A DNA stretch of 64,000 nucleotides from CAJINA01 sp964647585 (GCA_964647585.1 CAZYGG010000010.1:1-64000); one strand, 5' to 3'. Positions 48,713-57,645 are shown, counted from the stretch's first letter. Translations and numbers: made by a program. The notes: generated by a model from the sequence alone, not told the origin.

Positions 48713-51466
48713 ATGGTTCCTGACCAGGATCCTCTTGAATACCTTGCCTCCGCCGATCCGGATCTGGCCGATCGGCTGCGTACCGCGATAAAGGCCAGCC
48801 CGGTGCCCTGTTCGGACCGGGAGGTCCGCTTCCTGGTGGATGAAATCCTGAAAGGATTTGTCGCCGAGTTCTCTTTTGGACAGGCATATGCCCGTGGAAT
48901 TGAGACTTTAATCGGCCTGTCCGGGCCTGGGCGGATGCAGCGTTACTGCACCCTTGTCAACGATGCCGGCCGGCACGGCCCGGCCTTGGGGAAGCTTTTC
49001 GCCGGGGCCCTGGTGGCGGTGGTGGCCCACGATCCGGGGCGGTTTACCGACCGGTTTCTCCAGGTAACCGCCATCATGCTGACCAAGGGCGCCTATACCC
49101 TTAAAGATCCGCTCAACACCCTGTCCGGTTTCCTGGCGACCGGCGATACCGCCAGTGCGCAAAGCTACCTGGAACTGTTAGCCGAGGTTTACGACCGCTA
49201 CCTCACCTACAACCGTTGTGTGAGGATCTCAAAACGACTGCCGCGCCTGGTTGCCACCTTGCCGAAGGAGCGGCGGATAGCCCGGTTGACGGCGCTGAGA
49301 AAGGTGATGGCCGTGGACGACGTCCTCATGGAATCCTTTTTCGATGGCCTCCCCAAGGGTGTTGGCCTGCTGGATGAGAAGGCGCTGGCGGTTTTCGTGA
49401 ACCAGGGCCTTGAGACGTTTCACCGGGACCGGGCGCACGGGATTCGTTTTTTTGAACTGGCGTCTCTCCCCGGCATCGAAACTTGCCGGGCGTTGCAGGT
49501 AGCCATGCCGCTGCGCGCGGTGCGCGGTCGGCTCGACCGGTACCTCCGGGCCCGGATCGGCAAAGGCCTGACCGTCAATGCCGTCACCGACATGCCGGCT
49601 GCCTATAAACAGCCGGGAGACAATGCCTGTGTCTATTTTGATGGGGCTTCCCTGTATTTTCAGGATGTCATCAACCGGTTTCCCACGAAACAGGCCAATA
49701 CGGATCTATATATGTGTCTTGCCCGGCTGGAGTCGGGCTGTGCTGAGTTCGGGACTTTTGATTTTGACCTGGAAAAGGCGGCCGACCGGCAGGGGATCGA
49801 CTTGACGGCGCATACTTTTCCGCCGGATCTGTCAGACTTGGATCGGTTTTTTATCACCTTTGCCATCCCGGGTCTTGCGGCGGATCTTTTTACACTGGTC
49901 GAACACGGTCGGCTCCGGCGGCGGCTGGCTGCCAGGTACCCCGGTCTTGACCGGGCGGCCCGGGCAACCATCGGCCGGAAGGTGACCCGCCTGTGTGAAG
50001 CCGGCAGCCGGCCGGTCTTTCTGTATGATCTTTATACGCGCATAGCCCTGGGGTTGAACGGGGAAACGCAGCCAGGCGCCGCCGGGACTATCGAGACCGT
50101 GGAGCGGGCCGTGACCATTTTCAACAGCTTGGTCACGGATGCCGCCACCGTCGAGACCAGCGCCGGTGTGGTTCAGGAAATCTTTTCGATGGTTGTCGCG
50201 GCGGTGGCCGGCAGTGATCCGGTGATGGTGACCCCGGGGGGGTATCCGGGCATGCAACTGCCGTTTGGTCGGAAAGTCCGGCCGGCGCTGCACAACCTTC
50301 GTTATCACCGGGATCAAGCGCTTGCCCGCCGGATCAAGCGACGGATGCGTAAATCCGGGTTCAAAGTGTATCGCTCCGATCTGGAAAAACTGCTTCAAGA
50401 AAAACGTGGCCGGCTTAGCGCCGATGATCTCAGGCGGGTTGTTGTTGCGGCGGACCGGGAAACCGAAAAACAGGGAGCCGGTGGCGCGGGAGTGCCGGAT
50501 CCGGGCAGCGTGTCGATAGTTGATCTGTTGCCTGAAACCGGCACCGGTGAGGATGATCAGGCAGATGCCGCCGCCAATGTATTCCGGTATCCCGAGTGGG
50601 ATAGCACCCAGAATGAATACCTTATGGATCACGCCCGGTTGACCGAAAAGAAGTTGACCGGGCATGCAAACGGGTTTTATCTGCAGACCTTACAGCGGCA
50701 CCGGGGCCTTGTTACAAGGATAAAAACCGCGTTCGAACTTCTGAAACCCGAAGGTATCCGGATTCTGCGCCAATGGATCGAAGGGGATGACTTCGATTAC
50801 CGCGCGATGCTCGACTACGCAGTGGATAAAAGGGCGGGGATCATGCCCTCCGACCGCCTGTACATAAAAAGAATGAAATCCGCACGGGATGTGGCCGTGC
50901 TGCTGCTGGTGGATCTTTCCAAATCCACGTCCAACACGGTTCAGGGCTCAGCCGATACGGTTCTGGACGTTGAAAAGGAAGCCATCGTCCTTTTCTGTGA
51001 AGCGCTTGAGGTGGTGGGTGACACCTATGCCATATCCGGTTTTTCAGGTACCGGCCGCCTGGGGGTTGATTTTTTCACACTCAAGGAGTTCAAGGAGACC
51101 ATGGGGTCTTCCGTCAGGGCCCGGATAAATGCAATGGCACCCCAGCGCAACACGCGGATGGGGACTGCCATCCGCCACGCCGCGCAGCGTTTTCGCAGGG
51201 TTGATTCAGCAGTCAGGCTGCTCATTGTACTGGGAGACGGTTACCCCAATGACGCGGGCTATAAAAAGCGCTATGCCATAGAAGATACCCGCAAGGCGAT
51301 CTTTGAAGCCCGGTCGCAGAATATCTATACCCATGGCATCACGGTGAACATCAGGTCGCACAATGAAATGGATGACCTTTTCGGCCCTGTTCACCATACG
51401 GCTATTTCGGATGTACGTGAATTGCCGGACAAGTTGTGGCGGATCTATAGTTCCCTGACCCGCTGA
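48713..51466 (+). CDS. NorD-like VWA-domain protein
   Basis: A 917-residue cytosolic protein. The C-terminal VWA domain (about 720-915) has the MIDAS motif DLSKSTS (DxSxS) in VAVLLLVDLSKSTS, a TGRLGVDF region and LIVLGDGYPND. The long N-terminal part is helical and Arg-rich with no domain I can name. NorD/CbbO proteins are the partners of MoxR-type ATPases. The start at 48713 has GGGAGGG 6 bases upstream; the GTG at 48680 lacks a site. No nitric oxide reductase (norCB), Rubisco or other target gene adjoins, so the client enzyme is unknown. Confidence 0.88.
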   Translation: MVPDQDPLEYLASADPDLADRLRTAIKASPVPCSDREVRFLVDEILKGFVAEFSFGQAYARGIETLIGLSGPGRMQRYCTLVNDAGRHGPALGKLFAGALVAVVAHDPGRFTDRFLQVTAIMLTKGAYTLKDPLNTLSGFLATGDTASAQSYLELLAEVYDRYLTYNRCVRISKRLPRLVATLPKERRIARLTALRKVMAVDDVLMESFFDGLPKGVGLLDEKALAVFVNQGLETFHRDRAHGIRFFELASLPGIETCRALQVAMPLRAVRGRLDRYLRARIGKGLTVNAVTDMPAAYKQPGDNACVYFDGASLYFQDVINRFPTKQANTDLYMCLARLESGCAEFGTFDFDLEKAADRQGIDLTAHTFPPDLSDLDRFFITFAIPGLAADLFTLVEHGRLRRRLAARYPGLDRAARATIGRKVTRLCEAGSRPVFLYDLYTRIALGLNGETQPGAAGTIETVERAVTIFNSLVTDAATVETSAGVVQEIFSMVVAAVAGSDPVMVTPGGYPGMQLPFGRKVRPALHNLRYHRDQALARRIKRRMRKSGFKVYRSDLEKLLQEKRGRLSADDLRRVVVAADRETEKQGAGGAGVPDPGSVSIVDLLPETGTGEDDQADAAANVFRYPEWDSTQNEYLMDHARLTEKKLTGHANGFYLQTLQRHRGLVTRIKTAFELLKPEGIRILRQWIEGDDFDYRAMLDYAVDKRAGIMPSDRLYIKRMKSARDVAVLLLVDLSKSTSNTVQGSADTVLDVEKEAIVLFCEALEVVGDTYAISGFSGTGRLGVDFFTLKEFKETMGSSVRARINAMAPQRNTRMGTAIRHAAQRFRRVDSAVRLLIVLGDGYPNDAGYKKRYAIEDTRKAIFEARSQNIYTHGITVNIRSHNEMDDLFGPVHHTAISDVRELPDKLWRIYSSLTR

Positions 51467-51712
51467 TCAGAGGTGGCGAAGCGTTTAAACCCGATTGTAT
51501 TCACGAAAAAGATGTTTATAGTTTTTTTATTACCCAAAATAAGCAGTTAGCCATTGGCTTTTAGATTTCAGACAGATTATTCCATTGTATAGAAGTCATG
51601 GTAGATAAGCCAAACAGATGCAAGGGAGACCTGATGGTTCCATGTTCTAAGGGCTAACGGCTAAAAGTTAATCGCTCAATTTAGGTATAAACAACGCTAA
51701 CAGGATGCAGGC

Positions 51713-52138
51713 ATGCTACTTTACGACAGCATATACAAGTGGGACGGATTTGGTGGCCGCCTGAAACTGGCCAGTGGGAAATGTGTCTTGCGCCTGCACG
51801 ACATGACCCGGGGCGATGCCAACAATCTTTTCCTTTTAAAGCCTTTCATTGCACTGGCCACCGATCACCCGGACAGTGCCATGTCCATTAAAAGCTGCGC
51901 CGGGCACATTGTCACCTGCCTGGTGAAGGACTTCGGGGTTGATCCGGCCCGGATGGCGTATATCGAGTACTATCCCGCGGTGAAATATGGTGAGAAAAAG
52001 CAGCACAAGATCGCAGAACGGTTTGAAATCCTGGAATTCGTCTGGTGTGATGGTAAGGCTTTGCATCCCAAGTGGCGGCCGTTACCCGAGAACATGTTGG
52101 ACCAGATAAAACCGCTGGTCCGGGGATGGACCGGGTGA
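51713..52138 (+). CDS. Conserved-looking protein of unknown function
   Basis: A 141-residue soluble protein that I do not recognise. It has an N-terminal YKWDGFGGRLKLASGKCVLR stretch, a middle SCAGHIVTCLVKDFGVDP region and an IEYYPAVKYGEKKQHKIAER segment, and ends with WRPLPENMLDQIKPLV. No signal peptide or membrane helix. Codon use resembles the neighbours. The ATG follows CAGGATGCAGG. A GAACATC-word hairpin follows directly. It stands alone between the NorD-like gene and a convergent TPR lipoprotein. Confidence 0.75.
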   Translation: MLLYDSIYKWDGFGGRLKLASGKCVLRLHDMTRGDANNLFLLKPFIALATDHPDSAMSIKSCAGHIVTCLVKDFGVDPARMAYIEYYPAVKYGEKKQHKIAERFEILEFVWCDGKALHPKWRPLPENMLDQIKPLVRGWTG

Positions 52139-52147
52139 AAACCTGAA

Positions 52148-52326
52148 ACCCGGAACGCCCAACATCGAACGCTCAACATTGAACATTGAATTGCAATCCG
52201 CCTTCTGTGGTTGAGTGCAATATTCGGATCAGGCGGTAATCGATCATAGGTGGTAGAATCAGTGCAGCGAAGCTGCATTCATTGTTCGACGTTGGATGTT
52301 CGATGTTGAATGTTGGAAGTTCGGGT
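52148..52326. repeat. GAACATC-word long hairpin repeat, copy 4
   Basis: Left arm CGCCCAACATCGAACGCTC with AACATTGAACATTGAATTG. Right arm TTGTTCGACGTTGGATGTTC with GATGTTGAATGTTGGAAG. The spacer contains AGTGCAGCGAAGCTGCATT and, on the opposite strand, GCTGCACTGATTCTACC, reminiscent of the CACTGATT spacer at 32966. Confidence 0.75.
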
Positions 52327-52364
52327 TTAGCGGAGTCCACCGTTTACATTCAAAGCCCCTATTC

Positions 52365-53297
52365 CTACCGGCACGGTCTCTTCAGCGTTTTGTCTTCCAG
52401 CCAGGTCTTGACGAAGTGTGTGGTGAGCCGGATATCCGCTCCGGTCGTTGCGGCTGCCTGTTCGAGTTTTTTCATCAGCGCTTTGACATTGAGCCTGTCG
52501 TTGAGCAGGGCGTATATCTTGACCGCTCTTTTGTAGTGTGCGAGGGCTTTTTCAAGGGCATCTTTCTCCCGGTAAACATCCCCCAGTTGGGTGTGGTTCT
52601 GGGCCATGCCTTGATAAAACCCCACCGCCCGATCGCTATCCAGGGCCTGCTGGAAATGTTCAACGGCGCCGGCCGCATTTCCCTGCGCGTGCATCAGTCG
52701 GCCGAGGGTGAAATGTATCTTGGCCTGAGAGGCCCGATCATGCTTGGTGACGCTGGCCAGGGCTTCCTCCAGCACGGCTTGTGCCTGGGTATAGGACCTT
52801 TTTTTGAGGAGCAGGATGCCCTGATTAATCTGCAGGGGTAAGAAAGGCGCGGTTGTTCTTTTTACAGCGGTTTCGAGAAGGGTTTCGGCCGATTCCAGGC
52901 GGTCGGCGCCGATAAGGGCCGCGGCTTTGTTCGACAGGGCTTGCAAGGCTGCCGGTTGGTCCCCCAGGGCGTCACTGATTGCCAGAGCTTCGTCAAAAAA
53001 TGCGACCGCGTTGTCAACGTCGCCATTGGCCTGGTAGATATTTCCGAGACTGTTCAGGCTGATCGCGACTCCGGGCAGGTCATCAGCCGCGGTAAATTTG
53101 ACATGGGCCCTGTAAAAGTAGGTGGCCGCCTGCCGGTAGCACCCCTTCGCATACAGTTGATTCCCCTTCTGGATTTCTTTGACACCGTCCTGGGTAATGG
53201 CCGGTGTTTCGACCGCCTTCTGGGGGGCGCCGCTGCAGGCGCAGACAAGGCCTATAATAAACAGCCAGGTAGCGTGCCGGAAAGCTTTTCTTTTCAT
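52365..53297 (-). CDS. TPR-repeat lipoprotein
   Basis: A 310-residue protein with a lipoprotein signal (MKRKAFRHATWLFIIGLVCAC, lipobox LVCAC). Several tetratricopeptide repeats follow: IQKGNQLYAKGCYRQAATYF, ISLNSLGNIYQANGDVDNAV, AKIHFTLGRLMHAQGNAAGA, HTQLGDVYREKDALEKALAH. TPRs bind partner proteins, so this is probably a membrane-anchored scaffold; the partner is unknown. The start at 53297 gives a clean signal peptide, while the frame to 53372 does not. It is convergent with the unknown gene at 51713. Confidence 0.85.
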   Translation of the reverse strand: MKRKAFRHATWLFIIGLVCACSGAPQKAVETPAITQDGVKEIQKGNQLYAKGCYRQAATYFYRAHVKFTAADDLPGVAISLNSLGNIYQANGDVDNAVAFFDEALAISDALGDQPAALQALSNKAAALIGADRLESAETLLETAVKRTTAPFLPLQINQGILLLKKRSYTQAQAVLEEALASVTKHDRASQAKIHFTLGRLMHAQGNAAGAVEHFQQALDSDRAVGFYQGMAQNHTQLGDVYREKDALEKALAHYKRAVKIYALLNDRLNVKALMKKLEQAAATTGADIRLTTHFVKTWLEDKTLKRPCR

Positions 53298-53498
53298 AGG
53301 GCAACTGTCTTTCGTGTATGACCGGGCAATAAAAGGATTGGTCGTTGGCCGACTGTTTTTGTATACACGCATGCCAACAGAAAGTCAAAAATTAGCCCGG
53401 TTTTCACGGTCGTAAAACTATTGGACAGAATAAAGACAACCATGTATCTGTTAGAAACGGTTTCTGGTGCCGAACCCTGTTGAATCGAGGCTGATAAA

Positions 53499-53885
53499 AT
53501 GGTGATCCGGATTCTTTGTGTGGGTATGGGTGGCTTTCTGGGCGCGATCTTGAGATACGCGATCAGCGGCCAGGTGCAAAACTGGTCTAAAAGTATCGAT
53601 TTTCCTTACGGGACCCTGGTGGTCAATATTCTCGGGTGCTTGGTAATAGGCCTGCTCTCCTATCTTTCCGAGACGCGGGGGATGTTTTCGGCCGAGGTCC
53701 GGCTGTGTGTGTTTATCGGAATTTTGGGATCCTTCACGACCTATTCAACATTTTCCAATGAGGCCATGACCCTGCTGGGTGACGGGAAGCACCTTGCTGC
53801 CCTGACGTATATCGGCGCCCATCTGTTTCTCGGGCTGGGCGCTGTATGGCTGGGGCATGTGCTGGCCTGGCAAATCTGGAGGTAA
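53499..53885 (+). CDS. crcB: Fluoride channel Fluc/CrcB
   Basis: Small membrane protein that exports fluoride as a dual-topology dimer. The 128 residues form four membrane helices, with GGFLGAILRYAIS (8-20), NILGCLVIGLL (about 43-53) and GSFTTYSTFSNEA (about 76-88), the last holding the phenylalanine/serine-threonine track. GAGGCTGAT precedes the ATG. No fluoride-riboswitch consensus was found upstream. Its partner DUF190 gene follows after 3 bases. Confidence 0.96.
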   Translation: MVIRILCVGMGGFLGAILRYAISGQVQNWSKSIDFPYGTLVVNILGCLVIGLLSYLSETRGMFSAEVRLCVFIGILGSFTTYSTFSNEAMTLLGDGKHLAALTYIGAHLFLGLGAVWLGHVLAWQIWR

Positions 53886-53888
53886 AAT

Positions 53889-54224
53889 ATGGTGCTCCCT
53901 GAAGACGGTTGTCTGCTGCGCATCTTTATCGGTGAGAGTGAAAAAGTGGATGGAAAACCACTGTATCAGAAACTCGTGGAAAAAGCCCGGGCCAATGGTT
54001 TGGCCGGGGCCACCGTCTGGCGGGGTATGATGGGCTACGGGGCCAATAGCTGCATCCATACCAGCAAGATTCTGCGATTATCCCAGGATCTGCCGGTTAT
54101 CGTGGAAATCGTGGATGCCCGCGAAAAGCTGGAGGCATTTCTTGCGGAAATCGACAGCATGATAAAAGGCGGCCTGGCCACGCTGGAGAAGGCGCAGGTT
54201 CATTTTTATCGATCCAACAAATAG
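53889..54224 (+). CDS. DUF190-family protein linked to CrcB
   Basis: A 111-residue soluble protein of the DUF190 family, structurally PII-like. It has LLRIFIGESEK (about 9-19), the ARANGLAGATVWRGMMGYG block (about 34-52) and an LPVIVEIVDAREKLEAFL stretch. The gene often lies next to crcB and is presumed to regulate fluoride export, without direct proof. Its ribosome-binding site TGGAGG lies inside the last codons of crcB. Confidence 0.92.
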   Translation: MVLPEDGCLLRIFIGESEKVDGKPLYQKLVEKARANGLAGATVWRGMMGYGANSCIHTSKILRLSQDLPVIVEIVDAREKLEAFLAEIDSMIKGGLATLEKAQVHFYRSNK

Positions 54225-54295
54225 ACTTCCCCTGTAATAAGGGTGTTTTTGGCATTCCGGCAGAGCGGTAAACACAAAATGGCACAGATGTCTGA

Positions 54296-54366
54296 TGGTT
54301 CAGAGGGTCAGGGTTCAGAGGTTTTCGGTTTTAACCTTGAACGGGGAACCCTGAACCGGGAACCTG
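54296..54366. repeat. GGGTTCAGAGG-word hairpin repeat
   Basis: GGTTCAGAGGGTCAGGGTTC with AGAGGTTTTC pairs with GGGGAACCCTGAACC with GGGAACC further right. It resembles the CTCTGAACC words at 28418-28447. Confidence 0.6.
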
Positions 54367-54443
54367 CGTCCCATTTATTAAAGCTCTGCCAGCCTCTCTT
54401 CGGGGGGGTGAGATAAAACCAAAACAATGAAAAGGAGATGGAC

Positions 54444-54863
54444 ATGAAACCGGAAGTCATACAGACGGATAAGGCTCCGGCGGCTATAGGCCCGTATTCC
54501 CAGGGCATTGCCGCGGGATCACTGGTATTTGTAAGCGGCCAGCTGGGCATGCACCCGGAAACGGGCGAACTGGCGGGCGACTCGGTGGAGACCCAGGCCC
54601 GGCAGGCCCTTGATAACCTGAGCCAGGTGCTGGGTGCGGCCGGGGTGGGGCTGGAACAGGTGGTCGCCGTGGATGTGTTTTTGACCGATATGGAAGACTT
54701 CATGACATTCAATGGAATCTACGAGAGTTATTTTACCGACCACAAGCCGGCCCGGGCCGTGGTGGCCGTCCGGGCCCTGCCCAAGGGCGGCTGCGTGGAG
54801 ATCAAGTGCGTGGCGGTCAAAGCCGATACTCCCGCGGATTACACGGACGCCACTGTGATGTAA
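54444..54863 (+). CDS. RidA/YjgF-family enamine/imine deaminase
   Basis: A 139-residue trimeric protein that hydrolyses reactive enamine/imine intermediates, such as those formed by PLP enzymes. Family motifs are APAAIGPYSQGI (about 10-21), FVSGQLGMHPETGEL and the C-terminal PARAVVAVRALPKGGCVEIKC-type block with the catalytic arginine. The ATG at 54444 lies 6 bases after AAAGGAG; an ATG at 54438 is too close to that site. Confidence 0.95.
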   Translation: MKPEVIQTDKAPAAIGPYSQGIAAGSLVFVSGQLGMHPETGELAGDSVETQARQALDNLSQVLGAAGVGLEQVVAVDVFLTDMEDFMTFNGIYESYFTDHKPARAVVAVRALPKGGCVEIKCVAVKADTPADYTDATVM

Positions 54864-54941
54864 TCAGGCGCAGTCCAAACGAATTGAAAATTGAATTGAA
54901 ACCTACCCTGAGTGCCATAAAAAACATCGGAGGAGGACGCA

Positions 54942-55355
54942 ATGGAAATTGCCAGTTTCAAAGATTGTGAGGATGTAAAAGTAGAAAAATTTCCGTTTAA
55001 AGGTACCCAGCGCGATGTGACGGGCACCAGCATTCGCTGGTTGTCACGTTACGGGGATGACGGTACCGGTTACCCGGAGTACGGACTGCGTTATTTCACG
55101 ATTCAACCCGGCGGCGAGATCCCGGTACACAATCACTTCTATCACCAGACCATGTATATATTGAATGGAACATTTGAATGTTATCAATATGATATGGAGA
55201 CGGAAACGGCTGTTAAGACGGTCGTTACCGGGGCCGGGGATTTCATTTACGTGCCCAGCCTGGAACCGCACGGTATGAAGAATATTGGCGATGGACCGGC
55301 CGCATTTCTCTGCTGTATTGCCAATGTTTATGCTGATGGATCGCCTCCCGAGTAG
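54942..55355 (+). CDS. Single-domain cupin protein
   Basis: A 137-residue beta-barrel protein with both cupin motifs. Motif 1 is the metal-binding IPVHNHFYHQTMYILNG (about 61-77), and motif 2 is GDFIYVPSLEPHGMKN (about 103-118). Small cupins may be enzymes or ligand-binding regulators; no reaction can be assigned. TCGGAGGAGG precedes the ATG. It may be cotranscribed with ridA (78-base gap). Confidence 0.9.
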   Translation: MEIASFKDCEDVKVEKFPFKGTQRDVTGTSIRWLSRYGDDGTGYPEYGLRYFTIQPGGEIPVHNHFYHQTMYILNGTFECYQYDMETETAVKTVVTGAGDFIYVPSLEPHGMKNIGDGPAAFLCCIANVYADGSPPE

Positions 55356-55486
55356 TAAAAAGACCAGTTACTCTGGTTGTGTCTATGGAAATAGGGTTCA
55401 AGGGTCCAAGGATTCGAGGGGCCAAGTGAAAAGCTAAAATCTTTTCAAGCCTAAAAGACGGTATCACCGGAGCCGCAAGAGTACTA

Positions 55487-55654
55487 TAAGGCGTCTCAAA
55501 AAGCGAATTTTGGTTCCCCGCAAAAAGCACGGGATCTGCGACAAGTGCGGCGGACACAACATTCAAACCGGAGGAATATTATAGTATTTTGAGGATTGGA
55601 ATTTTGCGTCCAATGCCGAGATTAGGCCAAAAGACTTTTTTGAGATGGCTTCTA
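55487..55654 (+). repeat. Structured MITE-like element, subfamily B, copy 1
   Basis: Ends TATAAGGCGTCTCA and TGAGATGGCTTCTA are imperfect complements. The core reads TTTTGGTTC, then CATTCAAACCGGAGG, the palindrome AATATTATAGTATT, TTGAGGAT, GGAATTTTGCGTCC, and AGGCCAAAAGACTTTT. The copy at 61711-61855 in the other direction has the same order with changed hairpin bases. It lies in the 570-bp gap between the cupin and FadR-like genes. The remainder of that gap shows only a promoter. Confidence 0.8.
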
Positions 55655-55784
55655 CTATCGATTCCGAATCCATGATTGGCCAACCAAGCCGGGGCCGCGA
55701 AATTTAAATGCGGGATTGCCTTGATGCTAACCCGAGCCCGGCGATGGGCGACATTTATAACATGGCGCTGAGCCGGGTTTTGCC

Positions 55785-55813
55785 TTGACATTTCGTCCAA
55801 AGAAACATAGAAA
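55785..55813 (+). promoter_or_regulatory. Probable sigma-70 promoter for the FadR-liv operon
   Basis: TTGACA (55785-55790), 17 bases, TAGAAA (55808-55813). It lies about 110 bases before the regulator start codon. Confidence 0.55.
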
Positions 55814-55924
55814 GGTCGAACCATTATAAAGGCGGTTGGCTTCCCATGGAAAAAGCACTTCGCCACTGGTAATTGCGGGGTTGGTGCATGGGGACCGGCC
55901 GTAAAACGTTTTGGAAGCAGGTCT

Positions 55925-56644
55925 ATGTTTCGGGCAGCCAGGCAAAACCGGATTTTCCAAGATGTGGTGGACCAGATTCAGGAGGCCATCCTGGGGGGTA
56001 CCCTGAAGCCGGGGGATATGCTGCCGCCGGAAAGGGAGCTCAAGGAGACCTTTGCCATCAGCCGGGGGACCCTGCGCGAAGCCCTGCGTGTTCTCGAGCA
56101 GAAAGGCCTGATCGAAATCAGGCTCGGGGTGAACGGCGGGGCGGTTGTAAAAGCGGATGACACAACCGGCCAGTTCAGTGACAGCCTTGACCTGCTGATT
56201 CGTTTCCAGAAAATTTCCCTGACACACCTGGCCGAGTTTCGCGAAGATGTCGAGGGCAATGTGGCCGCGGTAGCCGCGGAAAGGGCCGACAAGCAAGACA
56301 TTCGCAAACTGGAGGCCTTACTACAAACCGCCGGAACGCATGTTCAAAAAGGAAAGGCCGGATGGGATGATTTTCTGATTGTAGACCGGCAGATCCACCA
56401 GGAATTGGCCCGGATTACCGGCAACCCCATCTATTTTTTTATCAATAAAATGGTCCACGACAACATCCAGCGCTATTATGACGATTTTCTGCCCCCTGAT
56501 AAAGGGCGGATAAAGGAAAACTATGCGGACCTGTGCAATATTGTCGAACTGGTGAAAATGGGGAAGGCCGCCGATGTCAGGCTGCTGGCCCAAAAGCATG
56601 TGCGCCGGTTCAACGAATATATGATGGATAACAAGGATGTTTAA
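55925..56644 (+). CDS. GntR-family regulator, FadR/FCD subfamily
   Basis: A 239-residue repressor or activator. The winged helix is at about 8-75 (LKPGDMLPPERELKETFAIS, RGTLREALRVLEQKGLIEI). The C-terminal FCD ligand domain has acidic and histidine metal/ligand residues such as in FREDVEGNVAA, DRQIHQELARI and AQKHVRRF. It lies 23 bases before livG and reads the same way, so it very likely controls the transport operon in response to an organic acid or amino-acid-derived ligand. A sigma-70-like promoter is 110 bases upstream. Confidence 0.92.
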   Translation: MFRAARQNRIFQDVVDQIQEAILGGTLKPGDMLPPERELKETFAISRGTLREALRVLEQKGLIEIRLGVNGGAVVKADDTTGQFSDSLDLLIRFQKISLTHLAEFREDVEGNVAAVAAERADKQDIRKLEALLQTAGTHVQKGKAGWDDFLIVDRQIHQELARITGNPIYFFINKMVHDNIQRYYDDFLPPDKGRIKENYADLCNIVELVKMGKAADVRLLAQKHVRRFNEYMMDNKDV

Positions 56645-56667
56645 AAGCTAAATCAGAATTTGGAATT

Positions 56668-57453
56668 ATGGCGACATTAGAACTCAAGAACATCAGTGTA
56701 CGGTTCGGGGGGCTGCTGGCCCTGTCTGAAATCAGTTTTGCGATCAACTCGGGGGAGATCCTGGGCCTGATCGGTCCCAACGGGGCCGGTAAGACCACCA
56801 TTTTCAATGTCCTTACCGGTGTCTACCAGGCTTCCAGCGGCGATGTGCTGTTTAACGGGGAATCCATTCTGGGCAACCGCCCTCACGAAATCTTTAAAAA
56901 CGGAATTGCCCGGACATTTCAGAATATCAGGCTTTTTTCCAATATGACGGCTGTTGAAAATGCCATGGTGGCCCGGCATTGCCGCTCTAAGAAAGGTGTA
57001 GTCGGCGCGATTTTACGGACGCGTTCGCAAAAAAGGGAAGAGAAACAGATCCGGGCGGATGCCCGCGAGGCGTTGTCTTTCATGGGCGTGGAGAAGTTCG
57101 CCGACACGGTTGCCAGCAACCTGCCTTACGGCCACCAGCGGCGACTTGAAATTGCACGGGCACTCTCTTCAAAGCCGGAAGTACTGTTGCTGGACGAACC
57201 GGCGGCCGGCATGAACCCGGCGGAAAGCGCGGAACTGATGAAGGACATTTCACGGATATCCGAGCTGGGCGTGGACGTTCTCCTGGTTGAACACGATATG
57301 AAGGTCGTCATGGGTGTGTGTAACCGCATCGTGTGTGTGGACCACGGTGTAAAAATAGCAGAGGGCGGGCCGGATGAAATCCAGAACAACGACAAGGTGA
57401 TCGAGGCGTATCTGGGACAGCCGGCCGGCGATTCAACTGGTACTTCCCAATAA
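56668..57453 (+). CDS. livG: Branched-chain amino acid-type ABC transporter ATP-binding protein LivG
   Basis: One of two ATPases that power a Liv-type importer. The 261 residues have Walker A GPNGAGKTT (about 37-45), the signature region LPYGHQRRLEIARAL (about 152-166) and Walker B VLLLDEPAAGMNP (about 173-185), plus the LivG-type ending EGGPDEIQNNDKVIEAYLG. The usual LSGGQ is replaced by PYGHQ, which is normal for LivG. A structured repeat element lies between this gene and livK. Confidence 0.95.
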   Translation: MATLELKNISVRFGGLLALSEISFAINSGEILGLIGPNGAGKTTIFNVLTGVYQASSGDVLFNGESILGNRPHEIFKNGIARTFQNIRLFSNMTAVENAMVARHCRSKKGVVGAILRTRSQKREEKQIRADAREALSFMGVEKFADTVASNLPYGHQRRLEIARALSSKPEVLLLDEPAAGMNPAESAELMKDISRISELGVDVLLVEHDMKVVMGVCNRIVCVDHGVKIAEGGPDEIQNNDKVIEAYLGQPAGDSTGTSQ

Positions 57454-57477
57454 AGGTGTTGGGAGCGTACTGATAAA

Positions 57478-57624
57478 TAGTGTCTATCCACAAATGGTAG
57501 ATTTTGGTTCAGGGCAAGGCTTGAACGTTTTTGAGACCGCAGGCATAGTGTGTCTATGTTGAGGATCGCAAAATAGCGAAAACGCAGCTCTGGGCCAAAA
57601 GATGCCGTTTGTGGATGGACACTA
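57478..57624 (+). repeat. Structured MITE-like element, subfamily A, copy 2
   Basis: The 22-bp ends, beginning TAGTGTC with CCACAAATGGTA inside and closing TGCCGTTTGTGG with GACACTA, pair at 19 positions. The core reads TTTTGGTTCAGGGCAAGG, GCAGG, the hairpin CATAG-tgtgt-CTATG, TTGAGGAT, GCGAAAACGCAGCTCTGG and GCCAAAAGATG. It sits inside the liv operon, between livG and livK. Confidence 0.85.
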
Positions 57625-57645
57625 AATAACCAAGGAGGGATAGCG

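Noticed and set aside
53401..53498. Fluoride riboswitch before crcB
   Set aside because: Only a loose GGCTGAT match is present; the 5' pairing segment and pseudoknot partner of the motif are missing.
55459..55584. A short basic reading frame ending in CDKCGGHNIQTGGIL that looks like a zinc-ribbon ribosomal protein
   Set aside because: It has no in-frame start codon after the upstream stop, and its second half is the reverse-orientation sequence found again in the element at 61711-61855. It is repeat sequence that happens to stay open.
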